The translations under genes were made by a program, and so were the position numbers. The notes beneath the pieces are model-generated. The model made no database searches, had not been told where the DNA came from, and was given only the letters and a program-made list of their open reading frames with translations. Below, in pieces: positions 27,609-37,626 of a stretch of DNA of 64,000 nt. The stretch lies in contig JAGTRS010000006.1 of NCBI GenBank assembly GCA_018262195.1, forward strand, positions 186,001 to 250,000. The letters run 5' to 3'. This DNA comes from Pseudomonadota bacterium. GTDB lineage: Bacteria > Pseudomonadota > Gammaproteobacteria > Burkholderiales > Rhodocyclaceae. The first letter of the stretch is position 1, and each line of letters begins with the position of its first letter.

Positions 27609-29549
27609 TTACGCCGGGTTCCCGGCGCGTGCCTCAAGCAACTCCCAGCGTTCGAGCAGCACCATCAGTTCGTCGTCGATGGCGGTCAGCCGCTCGGATG
27701 CCTTTTGCGCAGCCGACGGATCCGACTGGTAGAGGGAGGCATCAGCGAGACGCTTGCCCAGTTCAGCCTGCTCAGCTTCCAGCCCGGCGATTTTGCCTGG
27801 TAGCTCCTCTAATTCACGCTGCTCTTTCCACGACAGTTTCTCGCCTTTCGCCTTGGGCGGCTCAGCGGCCTTGACGGGCTCTGCTGCCTTGGCAGTTGGC
27901 TTGGGCTCTGCCTTGACCTTCGGCGTTTCCTTGGCCACGCTGGCCTTGTAGGTCGCCCAGTCGGTGTAACCACCGGCGTATTCCTTCCAGACGCCATCAC
28001 CTTCGGCGGCGATGGTCTGGGTCACCACGTTGTCGATGAAAGTCCGGTCGTGGCTGACCAGAAACAGCGTGCCTTCGTAGGTCTGCAGCAGCTCTTCAAG
28101 CAATTCCAGCGTTTCGATGTCGAGGTCGTTGGTCGGTTCGTCGAGGACCAGGACATTGGCCGGCTTGGCGAACAGGCGGGCCAGCAACAATCGATTGCGC
28201 TCGCCGCCAGAGAGCGAACTGACCGGCGAACGGGCGCGTTCGGGCGCGAACAGGAAGTCCTCCAGATAGCCGATCACGTGCTTGCGGGCGCCGCCGATAT
28301 CGACCCAGTCCGAGCCCGGAGAAATGACATCAGAGAGCGTCGAATTGGGGTCGAGCTGGGTGCGGAACTGGTCGAAATAGGCGATATCCATTTTCGTACC
28401 TTGGCGCACGATGCCGGAATCCGGCTTGATTTCATCGAGAATCAGGCGGAGCAACGTCGTCTTGCCGGCACCGTTCGGCCCGATCAGGCCGATCTTGTCG
28501 CCGCGCTGAATGCGGGTAGAAAAATCGCGAACAACCGGCTTTTCACCGTAGGATTTGAAGACATGCTCGAGCTCAGCCACCAGTTTGCCGCTCTTGTCGC
28601 CGGAGTCGAGTTGCAGATTGACCTTGCCCATCCGCTCGCGCCGCGCCTGACGTTCAGCCCGCAGTTGATCGAGGCGCTGGACACGGAACACGGCGCGCGT
28701 CCGCCGGGCTTCGACGCCCTTGCGAATCCAGATCTCTTCTTCCTTGAGCAGCTTGTCGGCCCGCGCATTGGCCAGGCCTTCCTCGTGCAGCATGGCCTCC
28801 TTGCGCAGCTGGTAATCCTTGAAACTACCGGGAAAGCTGACCAGCTTGCCGCGATCGAGCTCGACGATGCGCGTGCAGACGCGGTCAAGGAAGGAACGGT
28901 CGTGGGTGATGAAAAACAGCGTGACGCCGGATTCGATCAACAAGTTTTCCAGCCATTCGATGGCGGCAATGTCGAGGTGGTTGGTCGGCTCATCGAGCAG
29001 CAGCACCTCGGGCGCAACCGCCAGGGCCTGAGCCAGCGCCAGACGTTTCTTCTGACCACCGGACAGGCTGCCTACCCTTGCATCGGGGTCCAGCCCGAAA
29101 CGTTCGATGACGCGCTCGGCCTGCGCCTCGTAGGCCCAAGCGCCACGCGATTCCAGTTCGTGCTGCAGCTCGGACATCCGTTCGAGCAAGACGTCGTGAT
29201 CGGCATCGATTTCGCCCAGCTTGTGCGAGACCTCGTGGTATTCCGCGAGCAGCGTCGCGTTTTCGCCCATGCCGGAAATAACCGCCTCGAAGACCGTCGA
29301 TTCGGCATCGAATGGTGGCTCCTGCGGCACATAGCCGACGCGAATTCCGGGCTGCACCCAGACTTCGCCATCATCCAGGCGCCCGCGCCCGCTACCGGCC
29401 GCCATCGCGGCGAGCAGGGAAGATTTTCCGGTACCGTTGCGCCCGATCAGGGCAACCCGCTCGCCCGGATCGAGCAGAAAATCGGCGTGATCGAGGAGCG
29501 GCACGTGGCCGTAGGCAAGGCAGGCGTCAGTCAGTTTTAAATAGGGCAT
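27609..29549 (-). CDS. uup: ABC-F ATPase Uup
   Basis: This 646-aa protein has two ABC cassettes: Walker A GRNGTGKSS and GPNGAGKTT, signatures LSGGQKKRLALAQAL and LSGGERNRLLLARLF, and Walker B LLLDEPTNHLD and LVLDEPTNDLD. There are no membrane segments. The C-terminal extension is Lys/Ala/Pro-rich then coiled coil, the Uup hallmark that binds branched DNA or the ribosome. ATG 29549 is chosen over an upstream in-frame start. A terminator for the upstream chemoreceptor lies just before it. Confidence 0.93.
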   Translation of the reverse strand: MPYLKLTDACLAYGHVPLLDHADFLLDPGERVALIGRNGTGKSSLLAAMAAGSGRGRLDDGEVWVQPGIRVGYVPQEPPFDAESTVFEAVISGMGENATLLAEYHEVSHKLGEIDADHDVLLERMSELQHELESRGAWAYEAQAERVIERFGLDPDARVGSLSGGQKKRLALAQALAVAPEVLLLDEPTNHLDIAAIEWLENLLIESGVTLFFITHDRSFLDRVCTRIVELDRGKLVSFPGSFKDYQLRKEAMLHEEGLANARADKLLKEEEIWIRKGVEARRTRAVFRVQRLDQLRAERQARRERMGKVNLQLDSGDKSGKLVAELEHVFKSYGEKPVVRDFSTRIQRGDKIGLIGPNGAGKTTLLRLILDEIKPDSGIVRQGTKMDIAYFDQFRTQLDPNSTLSDVISPGSDWVDIGGARKHVIGYLEDFLFAPERARSPVSSLSGGERNRLLLARLFAKPANVLVLDEPTNDLDIETLELLEELLQTYEGTLFLVSHDRTFIDNVVTQTIAAEGDGVWKEYAGGYTDWATYKASVAKETPKVKAEPKPTAKAAEPVKAAEPPKAKGEKLSWKEQRELEELPGKIAGLEAEQAELGKRLADASLYQSDPSAAQKASERLTAIDDELMVLLERWELLEARAGNPA

Positions 29550-29558
29550 TGGTCGCAA

Positions 29559-29584
29559 TAAAAACGGCGCCCCGCAAGGCGCCG
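29559..29584 (-). terminator. intrinsic terminator of the chemoreceptor gene
   Basis: On the minus strand CGGCGCC-TTGCGG-GGCGCCG is followed by TTTTTATT, immediately upstream of the uup start. Confidence 0.85.
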
Positions 29585-29622
29585 CGTTGGGAAGAAGCGA
29601 ATTTTATCCGCTTGCAGAACAA

Positions 29623-31665
29623 TCAGGTGGTAAAGCGGCTTAGCTGCGCCTGTAGATCGTTCGCCATGCGTTGCAGATTCTGCGCCCGCTCGCTGTTGCG
29701 GACAGCACGGCTGTTGCTGCCCTCGGCGGCCTGGGCAATGTTTTCCACCAGGCGGGCGATTTCCTGGCTGGCCGAACTCTGTTCGCGTGTGCTGTCGGCA
29801 ATTCCATGAACGACGTCGACTGTCTGCTGTGCCCGCTGGTCGATGATCTCCAGCGAGTCACCAGCTTGACGGGCCATGCCGACACTGCCGCTCATGTTGG
29901 TGCTGACATCCTGCATGCGCTGGACGGCCCGGCCAGTCTCTTCCAGGATGGCATTGACGGTTGTGGAAATCTCCTGCGTCGAAACGGAAGTCCGCTCGGC
30001 CAGCTTGCGCACTTCGTCAGCCACCACAGCGAAACCGCGCCCCTGCTCACCCGCCCGGGCTGCCTCAATGGCGGCATTGAGCGCCAGCAGATTGGTCTGA
30101 TCGGCAATTTCGCGAATCACGCCGACGACACTGGAAATCTGCTTGGAGCGCTCACCGAGCGACTGAATCAGCACCGCCGATTCGTTGATATCGCCAGCCA
30201 CCCGCTCCAGTTCGGTCATTGCACGGTACACCACCTCTCGGCCCGAACCGGTGACCGTCTTGGCATCGGCGGAAATCTGAGCCGCCTGATTGGCGTTATC
30301 GGCGACATGCGTAATGCTGACCGACAGCTCCTCGACCGAAGCCGCAATCCCCGAGGCCGAAACGGAAGCCTGCTCTGAAGCGGCAAGGGCCGAACTGGCG
30401 GCATCCTGCAACTCGCCAGCAGCGACAGCCACTTGTGAAGAAGAGTTGGAAACGCCACGCACCAGACTGCGCATGCTTTCAGCCATATGGTTGAAGGCCG
30501 TGGCGATGGCATGCACTTCATTGCGACTGCCGGGCTCAGCACCCTGCACAACGGTACGCAGGTCGCCCTGACTGATACGTTCCACATCCAGCACCATTTG
30601 CCCGAGCGAGCGCAGGCGGGAACTGACCAGGAAATAGACCAGCATTGCCAGCACAAGGGCCGCCACGATACTGATGACGATCAGCAGATTGCGCAAGGCA
30701 CGGCTTTCTTCGAGATATTCGTCCAGCCAGCTACCGGTTCCAACTGTCCATCCCCAAGCTTGTGAGGTCGCGGCGTACACGATCTTTTCGCGCGAAGCAC
30801 CGCTGGTGTCAGCCATCGAGTAACGGAAGAGTCCATTTTTCCGCTCCAGCACCTGACGAAGTATTCCGCGAGTCGCCTCAGGAATGTCGATCTCGCCTAT
30901 CTGCTGCTCCTGGAATTTCGGGTGCATGACAAATTCGCCGATGCCCTTTTCGTTGGTTGGACGGACGATATACACGTAGCCTGTCTTGCCGGCGACCAGT
31001 GCGCCGAACTGATCACGGATGCGCTTGAGTTCCTTGTCGAGGGAAATCCGTACCGAATAGGCCAGCCACGGCTTGCCATCAGCACCCTTCACTTGTTTGA
31101 CGGTGCTGAAGTTGTACTTGCCGCCCCGAATGGCCAGCCCCTGATAATCCTCACCACCCAGCACCGCCTTGGTCACCGGGTCGCCATCCGGAAGTGGCAC
31201 GCCGTTCATGGCTTTGCCATCCTTGTCCTTGAGCAAGGTCGCCAGGCGATAAACCTTGTTGTCGCGCACGATCAAGAATGCCGCATCGCTGCCGGTCAGG
31301 TCACGAAACCCCTTGAGCAGCCGATCATTGCCATTGAGGATTTCACTGCCGAGTTTGACCGCAGGCAAATCGACTTCACCAGTCCTGACCAGACCAACCC
31401 CGGCTTCAGGCATATTGCCAATGTATTTCCGGAAGAACTGCGACTCTTCATCGCCACGCACCTTGACCGCATCGAAAACCGAGTCGAGCATGCCGGCCAT
31501 CAACTTTGCCTCGTGCTCCAGATTGGCCTCGGCCACTGCGATCGCGGCGCTATCGGCCTTGTTCTGTACGATCAGGGTCATCACCGAAAAAACAACGACC
31601 AATGCTGCAACAGTCGCCAGGATGAGTTGTTGAGCTATTGGACGCCGCGCGAAACCACCGACCAT
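29623..31665 (-). CDS. methyl-accepting chemotaxis protein with Cache sensor domain
   Basis: This 680-aa transmembrane chemoreceptor has TM1 at about 15-35, a large periplasmic double-Cache region (about 40-325, with [19 protein letters not shown]), TM2 at about 330-350, a HAMP domain and a signalling domain with the conserved tip [20 protein letters not shown]. No CheB/CheR pentapeptide is seen at the C-terminus (ending QAQLSRFTT). The ligand is unknown; Cache receptors often bind small carboxylates or amino acids. Confidence 0.93.
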   Translation of the reverse strand: MVGGFARRPIAQQLILATVAALVVVFSVMTLIVQNKADSAAIAVAEANLEHEAKLMAGMLDSVFDAVKVRGDEESQFFRKYIGNMPEAGVGLVRTGEVDLPAVKLGSEILNGNDRLLKGFRDLTGSDAAFLIVRDNKVYRLATLLKDKDGKAMNGVPLPDGDPVTKAVLGGEDYQGLAIRGGKYNFSTVKQVKGADGKPWLAYSVRISLDKELKRIRDQFGALVAGKTGYVYIVRPTNEKGIGEFVMHPKFQEQQIGEIDIPEATRGILRQVLERKNGLFRYSMADTSGASREKIVYAATSQAWGWTVGTGSWLDEYLEESRALRNLLIVISIVAALVLAMLVYFLVSSRLRSLGQMVLDVERISQGDLRTVVQGAEPGSRNEVHAIATAFNHMAESMRSLVRGVSNSSSQVAVAAGELQDAASSALAASEQASVSASGIAASVEELSVSITHVADNANQAAQISADAKTVTGSGREVVYRAMTELERVAGDINESAVLIQSLGERSKQISSVVGVIREIADQTNLLALNAAIEAARAGEQGRGFAVVADEVRKLAERTSVSTQEISTTVNAILEETGRAVQRMQDVSTNMSGSVGMARQAGDSLEIIDQRAQQTVDVVHGIADSTREQSSASQEIARLVENIAQAAEGSNSRAVRNSERAQNLQRMANDLQAQLSRFTT

Positions 31666-31750
31666 GGCATTTCTCCCCTCTTTATTTATATAAGCGTTTC
31701 AGAATCTATCACAACGCCGCCACCGACAGTACAATGCGGACCTCCGGCGC

Positions 31751-31825
31751 GTCTCCATAGTTAAATGGATATAACGGCTCCCTCCTAAGGAGCAGTTCCT
31801 GGTTCGATTCCGGGTGGGGACGCCA
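31751..31825 (+). tRNA. tRNA-Arg (anticodon CCT)
   Basis: The acceptor stem is GTCTCCA/TGGGGAC (one G-T pair), with a D-arm (TAGTTAAATGGATATAA), an anticodon stem-loop GCTCC-CTCCTAA-GGAGC (anticodon CCT), GTTCGATTC in the T-arm and an encoded CCA. The 75-nt length is normal. Confidence 0.96.
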
Positions 31826-31852
31826 CCTTCCCTGGCCAATCCGCACAGAGCC

Positions 31853-32629
31853 ATGCGCCCCAAAAGAAAAAGCACTCAGCACTCTGTCGACATCAGCGAA
31901 GAAGCTGGCGTACGCCATTTGCACTTCGGTTCCGACTGGATACAGGGTGCCATGCGCATTGCCCGTCCGTGGTCGCTGGAACTGGCTTACACCCGCGAAA
32001 TGATGGCCGGGCTCTTGCTCCGCCCCCAGCCGCACTGGCCTCGCCAGGCACTGCTGATCGGACTCGGTGCCGGCTCGCTGGCCAAATACATTTATCGTTA
32101 CTTGCCCGAGTGCCGAATTACCGTGGTCGAAATCAATCCGCAGGTTGAATTCATTGCCCGGCAATATTTCAAGTTGCCGGACGATCCGCTACGCCTCGAT
32201 GTGACCATCGGCTGCGGCGCCGACTTCATGCTGGGCGGTAACCGCCGCTTCGACATGATCCTGATCGACGGCTACGATCCGGAAGGACGGGCTGGCGTGC
32301 TCGACACGGAACCGTTCTACCAGGCCTGTCGTAGCCGACTTAGCGACGACGGTCTGTGCGGGTTTAACCTGCTCGGGTGGAACAGAGGCTTTCAGGGTAG
32401 CGTCGAACGCATCCGAAGCGCCTTCGACAGCCGAGTCGCCGTTTTCCCTTCCTGCGACAGCGGCAATACCATCGCCTTCGCCACCGGAGGCAATCCGGTC
32501 GATGTATCACTGGAGGAAATGCGTCAACGTGCCACGCAATTGAAAAAAGACACGCGCCTTGATTTGTTGCCGACGATCAGCCGGATACAGTTCGCGTATC
32601 CCTTGCCGGATGGGCGTCTTCGCATCTGA
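31853..32629 (+). CDS. spermidine synthase-like methyltransferase-fold protein
   Basis: This 258-aa protein has a Rossmann SAM/dcSAM site, LLIGLGAGSLAKYIYRYLPE, then VVEINPQVEFIARQYF and the acidic motif LIDGYDPEG. This is the spermine/spermidine synthase fold without the usual N-terminal beta-domain, so polyamine activity is unproven. ATG 31853 starts 28 bases after the tRNA-Arg gene, and the two may share a transcript. Confidence 0.8.
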   Translation: MRPKRKSTQHSVDISEEAGVRHLHFGSDWIQGAMRIARPWSLELAYTREMMAGLLLRPQPHWPRQALLIGLGAGSLAKYIYRYLPECRITVVEINPQVEFIARQYFKLPDDPLRLDVTIGCGADFMLGGNRRFDMILIDGYDPEGRAGVLDTEPFYQACRSRLSDDGLCGFNLLGWNRGFQGSVERIRSAFDSRVAVFPSCDSGNTIAFATGGNPVDVSLEEMRQRATQLKKDTRLDLLPTISRIQFAYPLPDGRLRI

Positions 32630-32771
32630 TCGCTTGTATTTCTTGTTTTTTTCGGTTTTTGAACTAAAAACAGATTATCCCCACCCATAACGACGACAAG
32701 GCGGATCCAAGAAAAATAACCAGCAGGCATCTCTGACCTGCCTCCTATTTTTCCAATTGAAGGAGGATCCG

Positions 32772-33041
32772 ATGTTGTCGATACAAGACGTTCTGGACTA
32801 CTGCGATCTCGATCGCGGTGAAATCGAGGCGATTGCCGAACACGAGCACATTCCCGTCACCATTGCGGCCGAATTGAGCGAAACGCTGTTGTGCACACCG
32901 GAAGGAGTTTGCCAGTTGCACGTGATGTTTCTCGAAAACATGCAGCATGCACTTGATGGCGGTCATTTTGAACACGTCAAGGAATTGGCTGCGGCTTACG
33001 AACATCTGCAACGCACGCATCCATTACCGAGCCAGCACTAG
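32772..33041 (+). CDS. hypothetical small protein
   Basis: This 89-aa acidic protein begins MLSIQDVLDYCDLDRGEIEA and ends with a helical stretch (LAAAYEHLQRTHPLPSQH). A near-perfect AGGAGG ribosome site at 32761-32766 fixes ATG 32772. The residues IQDVLDYCDLDRGEIEAIAE look like a short winged or HTH-like helix pair, but no family is recognised. It converges on narL with a 9-bp gap. Confidence 0.75.
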   Translation: MLSIQDVLDYCDLDRGEIEAIAEHEHIPVTIAAELSETLLCTPEGVCQLHVMFLENMQHALDGGHFEHVKELAAAYEHLQRTHPLPSQH

Positions 33042-33050
33042 CGTTTCTGC

Positions 33051-33716
33051 CTAGATGTGCCGTCCGTGTCCGTAACCATTTTCAACAGCGTAGAGCGCCA
33101 CCTGGACACGGCTGCTCATGTTCAGCTTCTTGAAGATATTCTGAACATGAATCTTGACCGTGCTCTCGGCCAGATCGAGCTTGCGGGCGATTTCCTTGTT
33201 GCTCTCGCCTTGGGCAAGTGAGGCAAGGATGTCACGTTCGCGCGGCGAGAAACGATCCCGCTCGACCGCTGCCGTCTCGGCCTTGGGTGGATTGCGCACC
33301 CCCTGGATCAACTTGGCCGTCATTTGCTGGGAGACAACAGACTCGCCTTGAGCGGCACGACGAATGGCGTCGACCAAGGTATCGGTCTCGATGTTCTTCA
33401 GCAAATAGCCGCTGGCACCGGCGCGCAGGGCATCCATCAAATCCTGGGCATCCTCGGAAACGGTCAGCATCAGCACATTGACCTCGGGCATTTCCTCGCT
33501 GATGACCTTGACGGCCTCCAGCCCGGAAACGCCCGGCATATGCAGATCGAGCAAGGCAACGTCCGGCTTCAGCGAGCGAACGCGCTTGATTCCTTCCAGT
33601 CCGTCACCCGCCTCGCCGACCACCTCAAAATCATCGTTTCGCTGCAGCAGCGACTTGATACCGCTGCGGAACAGCGTGTGATCGTCGACCAACAGCACCC
33701 TTATTTTCTCGCTCAT
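33051..33716 (-). CDS. narL: NarL-type response regulator
   Basis: This 221-aa two-component regulator has a receiver domain (RVLLVDDHTLFRSG; phospho-Asp in ALLDLHMPGVSG near 55) and a LuxR-type HTH (FSPRERDILASLAQGESNKE; VKIHVQNIFKKL). ATG 33716 follows GGGGGAG at 8-base spacing; GTG 33725 would overlap the kinase gene further. The kinase stop and this ATG are separated by one base, indicating coupling. Location beside nitrate transporter genes supports nitrate/nitrite control. Confidence 0.9.
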   Translation of the reverse strand: MSEKIRVLLVDDHTLFRSGIKSLLQRNDDFEVVGEAGDGLEGIKRVRSLKPDVALLDLHMPGVSGLEAVKVISEEMPEVNVLMLTVSEDAQDLMDALRAGASGYLLKNIETDTLVDAIRRAAQGESVVSQQMTAKLIQGVRNPPKAETAAVERDRFSPRERDILASLAQGESNKEIARKLDLAESTVKIHVQNIFKKLNMSSRVQVALYAVENGYGHGRHI

Positions 33717-33717
33717 A

Positions 33718-35658
33718 TTAGACACTCCCCCTGTTTTCCTTCGGCAAGGTCAATGTAACGCATGATCCTTGGCCTGGCTTTGATGTTATCCGACATTCGC
33801 CACCGATCCGGTGAGCCCGCTCCCGCATGATTTTCAACCCCACATGGCGGTCAGAATGACAATTCGGATCGTTTTGCGGGTCAAAACCGACACCATCGTC
33901 CTCGATCATCACCTTGCTGGTGCCGATTTCCCGATTCACAACAACCCGCACATGACTGGCCTTGGCATGCTTTCGGATATTCGACAGGGATTCCTGCACG
34001 ATATGCATGACTTGGATTTCATCGGAGGGCGCCAGCGGCACGGTCGTCCCAATACGGTCAAACTCGGTCTGGATGCCGGTCTGCCCTTCGAATTTTTCGA
34101 GCGCCGCGTTGATGGCCGAATCGAGGTCGGACTGATGGACGCGGGTCCGGAAATGCACCAGCAGCTCGCGAACATCGTCATAACTTTCCTGGACGCCTTC
34201 GCGCAACTGACCAGCCGTCTGCATGGCCTCGTCAGCCTTGCCCTTGCGCAGCGAATCCTGCAGTAACTGGACCTGGATATTCAGGAAGGCCAGGCCCTGG
34301 GCAATCGAATCGTGCAGCTCCTGAGCCAGCAGGTTGCGCTCCTCGGAGACCGCCAACTCCTTTTCACGGGACTTCAGACGCTGATTTTCAATCGCCACAC
34401 CAAGGTGATGACCAAGTGTTTCAAGCAGGTGGATTTCCTGCTCGGACAGGGCTTGGGGACGGCGGAAATAGAGGTTGTAGACGCCGAGTCGCTGCTTGTC
34501 GTAGAGGATGCTGAACGCCGTCGCGGTCGCGAAACCTTCCCGGATGCAGCTACGCAGACGCATGCCCTCCGGCGGATTGGCTGTGGCAAAAGCAGCCGGC
34601 CGGCTGGTTTGGAATACTTCGCCACACAGGCATTCACCACAATTGAGCTGACCTTCGTTGGCGACGAACTCATCGGAAAGCCCTTCGTAAGTCATCAGGT
34701 AGAGCTTGTCCGTCTGCGGCAAGTACAGCCGCACCGCACCGGCATCGGCACCGAGCGCTGTCTTGATGTGATTGAGGAAGCCCTCGCACAGCGCTTCCAG
34801 CGGGGCTGGCTCACTGAGGAAAGAGGTCGCCGCATACAAGATGCCCAGTTCGCGATTGCGCTGGGCGAGGCGTCGTGTTTCGGCCTCGACACGCTGCTCC
34901 AGCGTACCGTAGGCATCCTCCAGATGTTCCGCCATCTGGTTGAAGCCTGCGGCCAGCCCCCCGAGTTCATCGTCAGTCGTCACCGGGACGCGTACCGTCA
35001 GATCATTTCCCGTCATCCGCCGCATGCCGGCATGCAACACACTGACCGGCCGAATGACCAGGCGCCCAAAGAAGCGGATCAGGATAACGGTACCCAGAAT
35101 CGCCAGCAAAACCAGCGCAGCCTGCACGGTGCGCAGCAGGTTGGTGTCGTAGGCATAGCTACGCTCCATGGCCAGGACCAGTTCGTTGATGCTGCTGACA
35201 AATGGCTCGAGCTCCCGGTCGAAGCGATCAAGCACGGCCGAGCGTTCCTCGTGATCACCTGCCTGATAGCCTTCCAGCAGCGGTTGAATACGCTTCCGCC
35301 ACGACTGTTCGACCTCGTGTAACTTGTCCTGGACTTCAAAGTTCCGGGGTGGAGACAGCGGCCTGAGCGGATCACCCAATTGCAGGTCACGCTGCACCTT
35401 GCCGAAACGTTCGACCTCTTCACTCAATGCAGCAGTCAGACCGGCCACCTGTGTCTCAGCCTCCAGGCCGCGCGCCATCAGATGGCCCAACCGGTAGGTC
35501 CGCATCCGCTGGCTGCCGGCATCATTGATCGCTGCAGCCACCCCTTCCAGTTGCCAGGAAATAAGCAGGGTCAAACCGATGGCCGAGGTCGCAACCAGAA
35601 AAAACACGACCAGCGTACCAACGATTTTTCGCGAGAGTTTGCCCGAGGTGGCGAACAT
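33718..35658 (-). CDS. narX: NarX-type nitrate/nitrite sensor histidine kinase
   Basis: A TM helix at the N-terminus is followed by the periplasmic P-box (INDAGSQRMRTYRLGHLMA), the nitrate-binding signature of NarX/NarQ. Then come TM2, HAMP, a cysteine-bearing GAF-like domain (NCGECLCGEVF), a HisKA_3 dimer domain with the phospho-His in LLAQELHDSIAQGL, and an HATPase. ATG 35658 gives 646 aa; a TTG at 35715 would add 19. A terminator of the transporter operon lies just upstream, so narXL probably has its own promoter. Confidence 0.9.
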   Translation of the reverse strand: MFATSGKLSRKIVGTLVVFFLVATSAIGLTLLISWQLEGVAAAINDAGSQRMRTYRLGHLMARGLEAETQVAGLTAALSEEVERFGKVQRDLQLGDPLRPLSPPRNFEVQDKLHEVEQSWRKRIQPLLEGYQAGDHEERSAVLDRFDRELEPFVSSINELVLAMERSYAYDTNLLRTVQAALVLLAILGTVILIRFFGRLVIRPVSVLHAGMRRMTGNDLTVRVPVTTDDELGGLAAGFNQMAEHLEDAYGTLEQRVEAETRRLAQRNRELGILYAATSFLSEPAPLEALCEGFLNHIKTALGADAGAVRLYLPQTDKLYLMTYEGLSDEFVANEGQLNCGECLCGEVFQTSRPAAFATANPPEGMRLRSCIREGFATATAFSILYDKQRLGVYNLYFRRPQALSEQEIHLLETLGHHLGVAIENQRLKSREKELAVSEERNLLAQELHDSIAQGLAFLNIQVQLLQDSLRKGKADEAMQTAGQLREGVQESYDDVRELLVHFRTRVHQSDLDSAINAALEKFEGQTGIQTEFDRIGTTVPLAPSDEIQVMHIVQESLSNIRKHAKASHVRVVVNREIGTSKVMIEDDGVGFDPQNDPNCHSDRHVGLKIMRERAHRIGGECRITSKPGQGSCVTLTLPKENRGSV

Positions 35659-35726
35659 CCAGATCAGTCCATGACGAAAACCTGAAACCTTAGCCCTGAC
35701 ATTGCAGAAAAGCAAAGAAGATAAAT

Positions 35727-35759
35727 CAAGAAAAAGCCCGCCGGGTTGAGCCGGCGGGC
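35727..35759 (-). terminator. intrinsic terminator of the nitrate ABC transporter operon
   Basis: GCCCGCCGG-CTCAA-CCGGCGGGC (minus strand, allowing one extra C) followed by TTTTTCTTG. It separates nrtD from narX. Confidence 0.88.
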
Positions 35760-35808
35760 GAAAGTCGCTAAGGAGAGAGAGCAGCGACGATGGAAAAGAC
35801 TGGATACC

Positions 35809-36609
35809 TCAGGCTGCAACCTTTTCGACGTGCGCCTGTTTCTCGTAGAGGAACTCGAGCACGGCAGCGCGGTAGTCGATGTAGGCCGGATTGTGGGCCA
35901 ACGTCAGACGGTCACGCGGACGCGGCAGATCGACCTCGAGGATTTCGCCGATGGTTGCCGCCGGACCGTTGGTCATCATCACGATTCGGTCAGAGAGCAG
36001 TACCGCCTCGTCGACATCATGGGTAACCATGACGGTCGTCGCCTTGGTTGCCTCGCAGATCCGCATCAGCTCGTCCTGCAGCTTGGCTCGGGTCAGCGCG
36101 TCTAGGGCACCGAACGGCTCGTCCATCAGCAGCACTTTCGGCTGCATGGAGAGAGCGCGAGCGATGCCGACCCGCTGCTTCATGCCACCGGAGATTTCGT
36201 TCGGATACTTGGCGCTCGCGTGGTCCAGGCCAACCAGGTTGATGGCAGCAGCAGTGCGCTCCTTCAGCTTAGCCTTGCCTTCCTTGTCGCCAAAAACCCG
36301 TTCGACGGCCAAATAGACGTTTTCGAAACAGGTCAGCCAGGGCAGCAGGCTGTGGTTCTGGAAGACCACCGCCCGCTCCGGGCCTGGGCCGGCAATTTCG
36401 CGATCTTCCAGCAGCAGAACCCCGGTGGTCGGCTTGGTCAGGCCGGCAATCAGGTTCAGCAGCGTCGATTTGCCGCAACCGGAGTGGCCAATCAGCGCGA
36501 TGAACTCGCCCTGCTTGATGGTCAGGTCGATGTCACGCAGTGCCACGAACTTGCCCTTCTTGGTATCGAAGGTCTGACCCACACGTTGAACTTGTACGAA
36601 TTTTTCCAT
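35809..36609 (-). CDS. nrtD: nitrate ABC transporter ATP-binding protein
   Basis: This 266-aa ABC ATPase has Walker A GHSGCGKST, Q-loop region VVFQNHSLLPWLTCFENVYL, signature ISGGMKQRVGIARALSM and Walker B VLLMDEPFGALDAL. The sequence matches the NrtD/NrtC-N/SsuB-TauB group. It lacks the fused substrate-binding-like domain of NrtC, so it resembles NrtD. It lies 14 bases after the permease gene and ends the operon. Confidence 0.92.
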   Translation of the reverse strand: MEKFVQVQRVGQTFDTKKGKFVALRDIDLTIKQGEFIALIGHSGCGKSTLLNLIAGLTKPTTGVLLLEDREIAGPGPERAVVFQNHSLLPWLTCFENVYLAVERVFGDKEGKAKLKERTAAAINLVGLDHASAKYPNEISGGMKQRVGIARALSMQPKVLLMDEPFGALDALTRAKLQDELMRICEATKATTVMVTHDVDEAVLLSDRIVMMTNGPAATIGEILEVDLPRPRDRLTLAHNPAYIDYRAAVLEFLYEKQAHVEKVAA

Positions 36610-36623
36610 GATGTGCTCCCGGA

Positions 36624-37562
36624 TCAGGCGGATTCTTTGGTCAGCTTCTTGGCCAGCAGGATCAGCGCCTGCTCGAGGATCAGGCCGACGATGCCGATGA
36701 CGAAGATGGCGATGATGATGTGTTCGACCTTCAGGTTATTCCACTCATCCCACACCCAGAAGCCGATACCGACGCCGCCGGTCAGCATTTCGGCAGCAAC
36801 GATGACCAGCCAGGCGGTGCCGATGGACAGGCGGATGCCGGTCAGCATGTAGGGCAGCACGGCCGGGAAGAGGATCTTGGTGACGACTTTCCACTCGGAC
36901 AGCGCCAGCACGCGGGCAACGTTGAGATAATCCTGCGGCACGCGCTGGACGCCTTGCGCCGTATTCATGATCATCGGCCAGATTGAGCAGATGAAGATGG
37001 TGTAGGTCGCCGCCGGGTCAGCCTTCTTGAAGACCAGCAGACCGATCGGCAGCCAAGCCAGCGGCGAAACCGGACGCAGCAGGCTGATGATCGGGTTGAT
37101 CATCGCCGACAGGAAAGCCGAGCGGCCGAGAATGAAACCGAGCGGAATACCGACCAGCGCTGCGAAACCAAAGCCGATGCCGACGCGTTGCAACGAGGAC
37201 AACACATTCCAGCCGATGCCCTGGTCGTTCGGGCCGTTGCGATAGAACGGATCGGCGAACAGTACGGAGGCGGCATCCCAGGTTTGTATCGGACCGGGAA
37301 TGCTGCCGCCCTTCATGGTGGCGATGTACCAGATACCGATCAGCACCACCATGCCCAATACCGGCGGCAAGACAGCGCGGCCAAAGTTGGCCAGTTTCTC
37401 CGCGAACGGCGTGCCAGGCTCGACGGCCGGCAGGGTTGCAGTTTTTTCCATTTTCGTTTCCTTGGCTGGCTCGGCAGCGATTTCCGCGACCGGCTGGCTG
37501 CTTATGTTCCGGCTTGCCGGCTTTTCAAGGCCGAACTCACCGCTCATCGTCATTGCGCTCAT
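36624..37562 (-). CDS. nrtB: nitrate ABC transporter permease
   Basis: This 312-aa permease starts at ATG 37562, behind GGAGAACGAC. The first 80 residues are a charged cytoplasmic extension (MSAMTMSGEFGLEKP...), then about six membrane helices. The EAA-type loop falls near ILFPAVLPYMLTGIRLSIGT. It matches the NrtB family. Reading upstream of 37562 in frame gives only Arg/Ser/Pro-rich non-coding-like sequence. Confidence 0.92.
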   Translation of the reverse strand: MSAMTMSGEFGLEKPASRNISSQPVAEIAAEPAKETKMEKTATLPAVEPGTPFAEKLANFGRAVLPPVLGMVVLIGIWYIATMKGGSIPGPIQTWDAASVLFADPFYRNGPNDQGIGWNVLSSLQRVGIGFGFAALVGIPLGFILGRSAFLSAMINPIISLLRPVSPLAWLPIGLLVFKKADPAATYTIFICSIWPMIMNTAQGVQRVPQDYLNVARVLALSEWKVVTKILFPAVLPYMLTGIRLSIGTAWLVIVAAEMLTGGVGIGFWVWDEWNNLKVEHIIIAIFVIGIVGLILEQALILLAKKLTKESA

Positions 37563-37626
37563 GTCGTTCTCCAGAGGGTTGCACCGCCTCCGCCGAAGCG
37601 GAGACGATGGCGACTCAATCGACTGA

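Noticed and set aside
28050-29540. A 496-codon plus-strand frame opposite uup
   Set aside because: It mirrors the ABC-F gene, whose Walker motifs are unambiguous. The antisense product has no recognisable features.
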